Shown piece by piece: positions 25,772-33,185 of a DNA stretch of 37,068 bases. Made by a program: the position numbers and the translations under genes. The stretch covers positions 1 to 37,068 of the forward strand of contig JAJDAL010000029.1 in NCBI GenBank assembly GCA_029261875.1, written 5' to 3'. The first letter of the stretch is position 1. Each line of letters opens with the position of its first letter. The stretch comes from Deltaproteobacteria bacterium (GTDB taxonomy: Bacteria; Myxococcota_A; UBA9160; JAJDAL01). Below the pieces are notes generated by a model. It had not been told where the DNA came from. It saw only the letters and a program-made list of their open reading frames with translations, and made no database searches.

Positions 25772-26275
25772 ATGAAAAACCGAGCCATCGAATACGCGAT
25801 TGCAGAATGTTCTCTCGGCTGGCTGCTCGTGGCCGCCACCGCGCGCGGCGTGTGCCACGTCCGTTTCGGCGATTCCAGCGACGAAGCCGAGGCGGGATTG
25901 CGCGCCGAATTTCCCTTTGCCGAGCTCGCCGAAAACGAGATCCGCCTGAAGGAATGGCTCGAACCGCTGTTGAGCTACATCGATGGCGGAAACCCCACCC
26001 TCCACCTTCCCCTCGACGTGCGAGGCAGCCGCTTTCAACGACGCGTTTGGGATGCCCTGTGCGCAATTCCGCGCGGCGAAACTCGCAGCTACGGCGAACT
26101 CGCCGTTTCCCTCGGCAGTCCCCGCGGCGCGCGTGCAGTCGCGCGGGCGTGCGCGACGAATCCCGTGGCCGTCGCGGTCCCGTGCCACCGGGTCGTCGCG
26201 AAGGACGGCTCGCCGGGCGGCTACCGCTACGGAATTGCGCGCAAGCAAGCATTGCTTCGCTTGGAAAGCCCCTAA
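25772..26275 (+). CDS. ogt: Methylated-DNA--protein-cysteine methyltransferase
   Basis: Suicide repair protein that takes the alkyl group from O6-alkylguanine onto a cysteine; 167 aa. It has an N-terminal ribonuclease-H-like domain and the C-terminal winged-helix region with FQRRVWDALCAIPRGETRSY, GSPRGARAVARACATNP and the active-site VPCHRVV (Cys138). Length fits stand-alone Ogt. Start ATG 25772 directly follows GGAGGTTTC. It meets the Ada-AlkA fusion gene tail to tail, with the two stop codons sharing bases 26273-26274. Together these genes cover repair of O6-methylguanine, methylphosphotriesters and N-alkylated bases. Confidence 0.95.
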   Translation: MKNRAIEYAIAECSLGWLLVAATARGVCHVRFGDSSDEAEAGLRAEFPFAELAENEIRLKEWLEPLLSYIDGGNPTLHLPLDVRGSRFQRRVWDALCAIPRGETRSYGELAVSLGSPRGARAVARACATNPVAVAVPCHRVVAKDGSPGGYRYGIARKQALLRLESP

Positions 26276-27765
26276 GCCGACAGGGATTGCCACAACGCCA
26301 TGGCGGCGTAGGCGCGCCACGGGCGCCAGGCTTCCGCGCGATCCGCGAGTGCGCGTGCGGTCAGAGGACCGCGCCCGTTTCCGAGCGCTTTTCGCAGACC
26401 CAGGTCGTCGCGCGGGAAGGCGTCGGGTTCCCGCAGGGCGCGCATGGCGATGTATTGCGCGGTCCAAGGTCCGATTCCCGGCAAGCTGGCGAGCGCCTCG
26501 ACGGATGCGTCGAGCCCTTGCGAAGCGTCGAGCGCAACGTCACCGCGCGCGACGGCCTTGGACAATCCGGAGATCGCCTGGGCGCGCGCGCGGGTGACAC
26601 CGATCTTCGTCAAATCCGCACGCGCCAGGCGTTCCGGTGTGGGGAAGAGATACAAACGCTCGCCCTCCACCGGCTCCGAGTCGATCGGGTCCCCGAACCT
26701 GCGCACCAACCGCCCCGCAAAGGTGGTCGCCGCGGCGACGCTGACCTGCTGCCCCAGGACCGCGCGCACGGCCAATTCGAAGCCGTCCCAGGCGCCGGGC
26801 ACCCGCAACCCCGGGTGAGCGCGCAGCGGACCCGCAAGGTCGCGATCGCGGGAAAGTTGATCGCGAATCACTTCGGGATCCGCGCCGAGATCGAACACGC
26901 GCCGCAAGCGTTCAGCGACGTCGATCAACCCCGTGGCGTCGTCCATGTCGATCCGGGCCAACAACGCGTCTTCGTCCGCGAGGGCGCGAACTTCGATCTG
27001 CACGGCTTCTCCGTCCAAGCGCGCCGTGCGGCGGTACACACCCTCCGAAACCGATTCGACACCCGGAATCGCCCGGGCCCCGAGAAACCCCAACAGGGCG
27101 GGCCAGGGCAAGGGGCGGCGGTAGGGAAGTCGCAGGGTGATTCCCCGGCTCGAGCGGGAGGGATTTGCGCGCGAACGGCGCAGTTCACGGGGTGGCCGCC
27201 CGTAGACGCCGCGAAGCGCGTCGTTGAAGCGCCGCACACTCGAGAAGCCCGACGCCAAGGCGACTTGGGTCATGGGCAAGTGGGTTTCGTTGAGGAGCTT
27301 CTTCGCGAACAACACGCGACGCGTCTGCGCGACGGAGATCGGCGATGCACCCAGGTGTTGGGTAAAGAGGCGACGCAGGTGTCGCTCGCCGATTCCCAAG
27401 CGCGCGGCCAGGCTCGCAACGTCGCCGGCGTCCAACACGCCGTCGCCGATCAAGCGCAGGGCGCGCGATACCGTGGCCGACGTACCCAGCCAAGCCGGCG
27501 TTCCCGGAGAAGCCTCCGGGCGACAGCGCAGACAAGGCCGGTATCCCGCCTCCTGGGCCGCCGCCGCACAGGGGAAGAAGGTGCAGTTCGCGCGTTTGGG
27601 CGTGCGGGCGGGGCAAATCGGCCGACAATAGATCCCGGTCGACCGCACCGCGGTGAAGAAGCGTCCGTCGAAACGGGCGTCGCGCGTGCGCAACGCCCGA
27701 TAACAGACCTTTTCGTCCAGTTCCACGAAGCCTTTGTACCACCTCGCGACCTCACCACTAGCCAT
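26272..27765 (-). CDS. alkA: Ada-AlkA fusion: adaptive-response regulator / 3-methyladenine DNA glycosylase II
   Basis: Multidomain alkylation-damage protein, 497 aa. Residues 17-85 are the Ada zinc domain with Cys47, Cys51, Cys78 and Cys81 (YCRPIC and PCLRC), where Cys47 accepts methyl groups from phosphotriesters. Next is an AraC-type DNA-binding region (ASLAARLGIGERHLRRLF, VALASGFSSVRRFNDAL). From about 205 the AlkA N-terminal domain, then the HhH-GPD glycosylase (LASLPGIGPWTAQYIAMRAL) with catalytic Asp near 454 in FPRDDLGLRKAL. All key residues are present. Size and architecture match the actinobacterial AdaA-AlkA fusions. Start ATG 27765 is 10 bases after the lamin-tail gene stop, so it can be co-transcribed with it. 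Confidence 0.93.
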   Translation of the reverse strand: MASGEVARWYKGFVELDEKVCYRALRTRDARFDGRFFTAVRSTGIYCRPICPARTPKRANCTFFPCAAAAQEAGYRPCLRCRPEASPGTPAWLGTSATVSRALRLIGDGVLDAGDVASLAARLGIGERHLRRLFTQHLGASPISVAQTRRVLFAKKLLNETHLPMTQVALASGFSSVRRFNDALRGVYGRPPRELRRSRANPSRSSRGITLRLPYRRPLPWPALLGFLGARAIPGVESVSEGVYRRTARLDGEAVQIEVRALADEDALLARIDMDDATGLIDVAERLRRVFDLGADPEVIRDQLSRDRDLAGPLRAHPGLRVPGAWDGFELAVRAVLGQQVSVAAATTFAGRLVRRFGDPIDSEPVEGERLYLFPTPERLARADLTKIGVTRARAQAISGLSKAVARGDVALDASQGLDASVEALASLPGIGPWTAQYIAMRALREPDAFPRDDLGLRKALGNGRGPLTARALADRAEAWRPWRAYAAMALWQSLSA

Positions 27766-27775
27766 TTTCGGACCT

Positions 27776-28429
27776 CTAGGCCGCGGCCCCCCCGGCGCGC
27801 CGGCGAAGGGCCAACAGGGCGACGAGAAATCCCGCGGCCAGCACCAGGGGCCGCGGCTCGGGAACCGCAAACAGCTCGACGCTTCCCGGAGTCGGCAGCG
27901 CAACGCCAAAGTCCGCCGCATTGTCCCCCGTATCCACGTTCGCGAAATGGCGCGCCAGACTGGAACCGGCCGGCGGATCGGTCGCCGCCGTCCCCTCGCC
28001 GGCAAAGACGTCGCCGGCAGCGAATTCTCCGTAGCCGACCGCGTCGAGCACACTGCCCGCGTCCCGCAACACGATGGAATCCGGTCCGTTCTGAAAATCG
28101 AAATTGAGGATCAAATCCGCATTGGCGACGTCCGTTCCCCCGTCTCCGCGATCGTCGGCCAGCACGAAGATGCCGTCCTGCGGAATGCTGCCCGACAAGG
28201 CGAGCACGGGGCCCACGCCACCGCCGCTGCCGTTGACTCCTTCCACCACGAGCCCGTCGAGCGGCGTTCCCGCCGCGCCGTAGAGTTCGACGAAGACCGT
28301 TCCGTTGTCGGACCCGGACGCGTCATAGAAAACTTCCGACAAGATCGGCAGCGCCCCGGCGGCGCCCGCGAACCCGTGGAAAAACAGACTCAATGCAATG
28401 GCGGTGTTTCGAATTCGATTCCTGAACAT
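27776..28429 (-). CDS. Lamin-tail domain PEP-CTERM protein
   Basis: Secreted protein of 217 aa. The signal peptide (NTAIALSLFFHGFAGAAGA) is followed by a lamin-tail-like (LTD) beta domain: ILSEVFYDASGSDNGTVFVE, LYGAAGTPLDGLVVEG, DGIFVLADD, DSIVLRDAGSVLDAVGYGEF. The C-terminus is a PEP-CTERM signal: VPEPRPLVLAAGFLVALLAL then RRRAGG. LTD domains in bacteria are usually found in exported proteins; a structural or adhesive surface role is inferred. ATG 28429 has AGGAGA six bases upstream. Its first 40 bases lie inside the end of the preceding 514-aa gene, and Ada-AlkA follows after 10 bases. Confidence 0.88.
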   Translation of the reverse strand: MFRNRIRNTAIALSLFFHGFAGAAGALPILSEVFYDASGSDNGTVFVELYGAAGTPLDGLVVEGVNGSGGGVGPVLALSGSIPQDGIFVLADDRGDGGTDVANADLILNFDFQNGPDSIVLRDAGSVLDAVGYGEFAAGDVFAGEGTAATDPPAGSSLARHFANVDTGDNAADFGVALPTPGSVELFAVPEPRPLVLAAGFLVALLALRRRAGGAAA

Positions 28430-29934
28430 GGCGAATCTCCTGCGTGTGGGGGCGAGGGGGAAAGCGTTGCCCGACCGAACCAACCGCCCGTCCAGGCATC
28501 GATTCGCGCGGCCAGCTCGGCGGCGCGCAAGCGCAGTCGCTCGCGCGCCACGAAATCGCGCTCGGCGTGCCATTCGAGCAGCGTGCGGCGCCGCTCGAAG
28601 TAGTGCTGGGCGATCTCGTCGAGCACATCGTCGCGCAATTCGAGAAGCTCTCGCGTCTCCCGCGACACGTCGATCGATTCCGGGTGGAACGCAAGATCGC
28701 CCAGGTCCCAGGCGAGCGTCAGCGAGGCCCCGCTTTCGTGGACGCGGTCGCGATCGCGGTCATACAGCGAATACAAGCGGCCGGAGCTCACGACTTCGTC
28801 CCAATCCCGGGTCGTGCTGCGCCCGACGTCCCGATCGAGACGCAAACTCACGGTCGGAAACCATCCGCGTCGTTCGACGCCATCGCGCATGCGCGCAAAG
28901 CGGGACGGCGCGAGATCGAGATATTCGAGGGCGGTGGCGTAGACCCGCGCAATGGGTGGCTCACACCGCGCGGGCAAATCGAGCACGACCGAATTGGATT
29001 CGACCTCACCCTGATAGAAGACGCGGTCCGCGGCAGCCAGAACCGCGGCGCCCGCCTGAACGACGTGGCTCACGGCTGCGAACCCCACCGGTGCGGTGGC
29101 GCGACGCCAGGGACCGGCGAGCGATTCCGATCGCAACAAGCCGCGCTCCGAAGCGATCCAGAACGCCCCCGCCGCTTCGAACAAGCGCTCCGCGCGCGCC
29201 CCCGCCGGCAGGTCGAGGGAAACGTTCGACCACGGGCCTTCCGGGTGCTCGCGAAATCGAAGGCTGTCTTCGCCCAGGAGCGCGACGGCGGTGCCCGAAA
29301 GATCGAACACCACGTCGACCAACCTGCCGGCTTCGAACTCGAACACGCGGCGCGGGGCGAGTCCCGGGGCGGCGCGCCACAGGAGTCCGTCCTCGATCCA
29401 CCACAACTCGAAATCTCCGGAAGCTCCGGAAGACGCGCGCAGGGACAAGGCCGTGGCATCGCCGCGCACCGACACGCGCTTCCACGCCCGAAAATCGCGA
29501 CTCAGCAGGACGCCGGAATTCGTGGCGATCGCCGCGATCCCCCGCTGTTCCGCGATCCGGGCAATCCGCGATCCCGCGGCGGCGCGGGGGGTGATATCGC
29601 CGAGGTCACCGGCGGGCGACTCGAGCAGCAAGCGTTCCTCCGTGGCGACCCACAGACGCCCGTCCTCGAGAAAGCGCGCGTCCTGCACCGGGGACCGCGT
29701 GGCAAAAAAGCGCTCATCGCCGGGCCCGGCGATGAGCGCGATCCCGCGATCCGTCCCGAGGGCCAGCTTGCCGGTCGTGGCCTGCCAGGCCGCCACGCGG
29801 GCTTCGCCGCTGGGCGCGTCGGTCCGCGGCGTCCAACGCAATTGCGCAGCCGCGCCGAAACCCGGCAGCAACGCCGGGGCGAGAGATCCCAGGACCCCAA
29901 CCACAGCGGCGAATGAGGACAGTCGATGTTGCAT
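28390..29934 (-). CDS. Secreted beta-propeller-like protein of unknown function, 514 aa
   Basis: A Sec signal (SFAAVVGVLGSLAPALLPGF, cleavage near GAAA) is followed by about 300 residues of short repeating blades such as GKLALGTDRGIALIAG, GRLWVATEERLLLESPAGD and AFWIASERGLLRSESLAGPW, which read as a beta-propeller. Residues about 335-485 form a second charged domain (YATALEYLDLAPSRFARMR, then LAWDLGDLAFHPESIDVSRE, LRDDVLDEIAQHYFERRR, ending WTGGWFG). I recall that style from uncharacterised secreted proteins of Myxococcota and relatives, without a known function. The last 33 residues run over the start of the lamin-tail gene. Confidence 0.75.
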   Translation of the reverse strand: MQHRLSSFAAVVGVLGSLAPALLPGFGAAAQLRWTPRTDAPSGEARVAAWQATTGKLALGTDRGIALIAGPGDERFFATRSPVQDARFLEDGRLWVATEERLLLESPAGDLGDITPRAAAGSRIARIAEQRGIAAIATNSGVLLSRDFRAWKRVSVRGDATALSLRASSGASGDFELWWIEDGLLWRAAPGLAPRRVFEFEAGRLVDVVFDLSGTAVALLGEDSLRFREHPEGPWSNVSLDLPAGARAERLFEAAGAFWIASERGLLRSESLAGPWRRATAPVGFAAVSHVVQAGAAVLAAADRVFYQGEVESNSVVLDLPARCEPPIARVYATALEYLDLAPSRFARMRDGVERRGWFPTVSLRLDRDVGRSTTRDWDEVVSSGRLYSLYDRDRDRVHESGASLTLAWDLGDLAFHPESIDVSRETRELLELRDDVLDEIAQHYFERRRTLLEWHAERDFVARERLRLRAAELAARIDAWTGGWFGRATLSPSPPHAGDSPCSGIEFETPPLH

Positions 29935-29951
29935 GTTCGGCCTCGCGAGGG

Positions 29952-29967
29952 AGCAAGCCCCGTGCCG
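29952..29967 (-). promoter_or_regulatory. Candidate sigma54 (RpoN) promoter
   Basis: The minus strand reads CGGCACGGGGCTTGCT, matching the consensus TGGCACG-N4-TTGCW at all fixed positions but the first, with the required GG and GC exactly 10 bases apart. It lies 18 bases upstream of the 514-aa gene. The predicted start of transcription (near 29941) would leave only about 7 bases of leader, which is a weakness. Control of PEP-CTERM genes by RpoN is known in some bacteria. Confidence 0.45.
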
Positions 29968-30103
29968 AAATCGAAGATTCCCCGAAACCCGCGAATTCCA
30001 AAAGACTTCTGGAAGACGGGCGGTTGGGCGCGCTACTGCACGTGCCCAGGCGGCCCCGAGCCGGGCGAGTATCCGAGGACGCCCGACGCAACCCGCCCAT
30101 GGC

Positions 30104-30132
30104 TTGACGCGCCGGGAGCACTCCAGAAGAAT
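30104..30132 (+). promoter_or_regulatory. Candidate sigma70 promoter for the DUF4124-cof operon
   Basis: TTGACG (30104-30109), a 17-base spacer and AAGAAT (30127-30132). Five of six and four of six bases match consensus. The predicted transcription start coincides with the ATG of the DUF4124 gene at 30139, so the message would be leaderless or start further down. Confidence 0.4.
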
Positions 30133-30138
30133 CGCCCT

Positions 30139-30780
30139 ATGGGACGACGTTTCGAAAGCCTACTTCGCCCGCTCCGGAGGGCGTTCCCCCGGCTCCCCGC
30201 TACCGCGAGCGCCGCGCTTCGGGTCGCTCTGGGCGTCGCCCTCGCCGCTGCTGCGGCGGCCGACACCCCGACCATTTACAAGTGGGTCGACGCCAATGGG
30301 ATCGCCCACTACACGACCGAACGCGACCAGATTCCCTCGCGCCTGCGCAACCGGATCCCGAAAACGGCATCGAACGCGGATTCGTCCGGCGGATTCGAAA
30401 GCGATTGGCTGCTGCAGGATGCGGATCCGACCCCGGCGCTGGGAACCCAACTACCGAGTGTCGGCGCCGGCCCCGAAACGATTTCGATCGATGTGGACGC
30501 CCCTTTCCGCGAGGACGGAGGCATGCCTGCCACCGCCTCCGCGCGCCCCCTCCCCGACGTTTCCGCCGAGCTCCTATCCGTCGAAACCCGCATCGCCCAA
30601 TTGGAGAGCGCCATCGCGGCGGACCAGGAGAGCCTCAAAGGCTTCATCACCAATCCGCCCCAGGATGGTTCGGCCCTGGCGGACCGGCCGGAGTTTCGCG
30701 TCATCGCCGAACGCTTGCCGGACCTGCAGCAAGACCTCGCGGAACTGCGCTCCCAACGGGCGCGCCTCGAAACCCCCTAA
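30139..30780 (+). CDS. DUF4124 domain-containing exported protein
   Basis: Protein of 213 aa with a basic N-terminus and a signal or anchor segment (ALRVALGVALAAAAAADT), then a DUF4124 domain recognised by IYKWVDANGIAHYTTERDQIP. A low-complexity middle follows and a C-terminal amphipathic coiled coil (SVETRIAQLESAIAADQESL, LPDLQQDLAELRSQRARLE). DUF4124 proteins are periplasmic and uncharacterised. ATG 30139 is chosen because the signal peptide follows; the frame is open upstream. Only 9 bases separate it from cofD, so it is likely in the F420 operon although no link to F420 is known. Confidence 0.8.
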   Translation: MGRRFESLLRPLRRAFPRLPATASAALRVALGVALAAAAAADTPTIYKWVDANGIAHYTTERDQIPSRLRNRIPKTASNADSSGGFESDWLLQDADPTPALGTQLPSVGAGPETISIDVDAPFREDGGMPATASARPLPDVSAELLSVETRIAQLESAIAADQESLKGFITNPPQDGSALADRPEFRVIAERLPDLQQDLAELRSQRARLETP

Positions 30781-30789
30781 GCGGGAATC

Positions 30790-31749
30790 GTGACCGATCG
30801 AGCAGCCGCTCGCCCGGTCGTCGCCTTGGCGGGCGGTGTGGGGGCCTCGCGTTTCTTGCGCGGCCTCGTGCGCGTCGTCGCACCCGCGAATGTCAGCACG
30901 GTGGTGAACACCGGTGACGATCGGGAATTCTACGGCGTCCACGTCGCGCCCGATCTCGACATCGTCACCTACGCGCTGGCGGGCGCCGTGGATTCTGCGC
31001 GCGGATACGGGCTTGCGGGCGACACCTTTGCTCTGATCGAATACCTCGAGCAGGCGGGACACGACACCTGGTTTCGTCTCGGCGACCGCGATTTCGCTCA
31101 CTGCCTCGACCGCACCCTCCAATTGCGCGCCGGTGCCGGACTCGGGCAGTGCGCCGACCAACTCCGGCGTCGCTTGGGCGTCGCAACCGAGATCCTGCCC
31201 ATGACCGAGGACCCGGCTCCCACGCTCGTCGCGATGCAGGACGGACGCGTCCTGCACTTCGAGGAGTACCTGGTCCGCGAACGCGCTCCGGACGGGGTCG
31301 CGTCGGTGGATCTGCGCGCGGCCTCGGGTGCGGCGCCGTTTCCCGCTGCCCTCGAAGCGATCGCCGGCGCCCAGACGCTGCTCGTCTGCCCGAGCAATCC
31401 GGTGGTTTCGATCGGACCCATCCTCGCGGTTCCGGGTGTGCGCGACGCCATCGCGGCCAACCCGAATCCAGTGGTGGCGATCTCTCCCATCATCGGCGGA
31501 AAACCCGTCAAGGGCCCGGCGGATCGCCTGTTGCGCGCCATCGGGAGCGAAGTTTCCGCACGCGGTGTGGCGAAGCTGTACCGCGGCCTGGTGCAGGGGA
31601 TGGTGATCGATCGCGTCGACGCCGATCAGGTTTCCGAGATCGAGGCCTTGGGAATTCGTTGCCGCGCCGTCGACACCTTGATGCGCACCCCCGAAATTGC
31701 GGCCCAGGTTGCCAAGACCGCCCTCGATTTGGTTGCTTCTCTGCGATGA
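30790..31749 (+). CDS. cofD: CofD/FbiA: 2-phospho-L-lactate transferase (F420 biosynthesis)
   Basis: Joins the activated phospholactate or phosphoenolpyruvate unit to the deazaflavin Fo, giving F420-0 or its dehydro form; 319 aa. Family features are the N-terminal ALAGGVGASRFLRGL, STVVNTGDDREFYGVHVAPD, LDIVTYALAGAVDSARGYGL, WFRLGDRDFAHCLDRT and CPSNPVVSIGPILAVPG with PIIGGKPVKGPADRLL. Length is normal. The GTG start has GGGAA just upstream. It overlaps cofC by ATGA. Supplier genes for Fo (cofG/cofH) are outside the window. Confidence 0.96.
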   Translation: MTDRAAARPVVALAGGVGASRFLRGLVRVVAPANVSTVVNTGDDREFYGVHVAPDLDIVTYALAGAVDSARGYGLAGDTFALIEYLEQAGHDTWFRLGDRDFAHCLDRTLQLRAGAGLGQCADQLRRRLGVATEILPMTEDPAPTLVAMQDGRVLHFEEYLVRERAPDGVASVDLRAASGAAPFPAALEAIAGAQTLLVCPSNPVVSIGPILAVPGVRDAIAANPNPVVAISPIIGGKPVKGPADRLLRAIGSEVSARGVAKLYRGLVQGMVIDRVDADQVSEIEALGIRCRAVDTLMRTPEIAAQVAKTALDLVASLR

Positions 31750-32393
31750 TTTCCGCCCTCATCCCGGTCAAACAACTCCGCGCGGCGAAATCGCGGCTTC
31801 TCCCGGACCTCCCCTCGGATGTTCTCGAACGTTTGACGATCGCCATGCTGGAAGACGTGATCGAAGCCGTCCAAGCCACGCCGGGCATCGAAACCGTGGC
31901 GGTCGTGACGCCAGACCACGACGTCGCCTCGGCGACGATCCGCGCTGGAGCCCGGGCCCTGCTTCGCAACGACGACGGACTCAATCCTTCCCTCGAAGCC
32001 GCGGCCGGAATTCTCGTTGCGGAAGGCGCAACCGGATTGCTGATTCTCCTGGGCGACGTACCCAGCGCATCCCCGGCGGGCCTCAAAGAAATCGTGCAGG
32101 CACTCGAGGATTCCGGGGGTGCGGGCGTCGTCCTGGCAGCGTCGCGCGACGGTGGAACTGCCGCCCTATTGCGCTCGCCGCCGAATATCGTGCCCGTGGC
32201 GTTCGGAAAAGACAGCGCCGCGCGGCACCGACAACTCGCCCTCGAAGCCAACGTCGCCTACCGCGAAGTCACCCCCCAAGGCCTTTCGATCGATCTCGAC
32301 GTATCTCAGGACGTCGACGACTTTCTGCGGGGCAAGGGCGGCCCGCGCACACGCGCACTGCTGACCGAAATCCGCTGGGGCGGTTCCCGATGA
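31746..32393 (+). CDS. cofC: CofC: phospholactate (or phosphoenolpyruvate) guanylyltransferase
   Basis: Activates 2-phospholactate or phosphoenolpyruvate with GTP for CofD; 215 aa. The nucleotidyltransferase start ALIPVKQLRAAKSRLLPDL is followed by MLEDVIEAVQATPGIETVAV, LRNDDGLNPSLEAAA, the metal-site LLILLGDVPSASP and FGKDSAARHRQLALE, all characteristic of CofC. Which three-carbon substrate is used cannot be told from sequence. ATG 31746 and the stop are both in ATGA overlaps with cofD and cofE, which fixes the start even though the frame is open upstream. Confidence 0.95.
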   Translation: MISALIPVKQLRAAKSRLLPDLPSDVLERLTIAMLEDVIEAVQATPGIETVAVVTPDHDVASATIRAGARALLRNDDGLNPSLEAAAGILVAEGATGLLILLGDVPSASPAGLKEIVQALEDSGGAGVVLAASRDGGTAALLRSPPNIVPVAFGKDSAARHRQLALEANVAYREVTPQGLSIDLDVSQDVDDFLRGKGGPRTRALLTEIRWGGSR

Positions 32394-33145
32394 AGGCCCC
32401 GAAACGCCTCACCCTGGTTCCCCTGGCAGGCGTGCCCCGCATCGCCCACGGAGACGACTTACCGCAGTTGCTATCGGAGGCCGCGGCGCGCGAAAAGATC
32501 GCCCTCGAAGACGGTGTTCTCGTCGTGTGCCAGAAGATCATCTCCTTGGCGGAGGGACAGACCGTCGACCTGTCGGAAGTCGAACCCTCTGCACGCGCAA
32601 TCGATTTCGCCGAAAAATACGACAAGGACGCACGCCAGGTGGAAGTCGTGCTCCAACAAAGCAAACGCATCGTCCGCGAAGGTCCCGGAATCCTGATCTG
32701 TGAAACCCAGCACGGGTTCGTGTGCGCGAATGCGGGCGTCGACCGATCCAATGCACCCGGGCCCGACATCGCGATTCTCTTGCCCGTGGATCCAGATGCA
32801 TCGGCCGCGCGACTACGCGATGGGCTCGAGGCCCGCGGTGCGCGCAACCTGGCGGTGATCGTGAGCGATACCTTTGGTCGACCCTGGCGCGAAGGACTGG
32901 TCGATATCGCGATCGGCTCAGCGGGGATCGCCCCGACCGCCGACCTGCGTGGCGAACTCGATCTCTCGGGTCGCCCTCTCGAAGTCACGACCCCCGCGAC
33001 CGCCGATCAATTGGCCGCCGCGGCGGGAATCCTGATGGTGAAGAATGCGGGGGTGCCCGCGGTTTGGATCGACGGAATTCGCCCATCGGGAGACGGACGG
33101 ATACACGAGACCCTGCGCGATTCCGCGCAGGACCTCTTCCGCTGA
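32390..33145 (+). CDS. cofE: CofE: coenzyme F420-0:L-glutamate ligase
   Basis: Adds gamma-linked glutamates to F420-0 using GTP; 251 aa, the size of archaeal-type stand-alone CofE rather than actinobacterial FbiB, which carries a fused nitroreductase domain. Motifs are LVPLAGVPRIAHGDDL, GVLVVCQKIISLAEG, GFVCANAGVDRSNAPG, VIVSDTFGRPWREGLVDIAI and SGRPLEVTTPATADQLAAAA. ATG 32390 overlaps the cofC stop (ATGA). It completes a compact cofD-cofC-cofE cassette. A GC-rich hairpin follows the stop by two bases. Confidence 0.95.
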   Translation: MKAPKRLTLVPLAGVPRIAHGDDLPQLLSEAAAREKIALEDGVLVVCQKIISLAEGQTVDLSEVEPSARAIDFAEKYDKDARQVEVVLQQSKRIVREGPGILICETQHGFVCANAGVDRSNAPGPDIAILLPVDPDASAARLRDGLEARGARNLAVIVSDTFGRPWREGLVDIAIGSAGIAPTADLRGELDLSGRPLEVTTPATADQLAAAAGILMVKNAGVPAVWIDGIRPSGDGRIHETLRDSAQDLFR

Positions 33146-33147
33146 TC

Positions 33148-33172
33148 CGCGTCGACGCAAAGCGCCGACGCG
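33148..33172. terminator. Hairpin between convergent cofE and the 192-aa gene
   Basis: CGCGTCG (33148-33154) pairs with CGACGCG (33166-33172); inside it CGC and GCG add 3 bp around an AAA loop after one A/C mismatch. The structure fills most of the 40-base gap between two convergent stop codons and can fold on both strands. No T-run follows, so intrinsic termination is doubtful; it may protect 3' ends instead. Confidence 0.45.
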
Positions 33173-33185
33173 ACCCTCGATCGCT

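Noticed and set aside
25807..28107. 766-aa open frame on the plus strand opposite Ada-AlkA
   Set aside because: It is antisense to a gene with all catalytic residues intact, and its translation is Arg/Gly-rich without domains. Long antisense frames are expected in GC-rich coding DNA.
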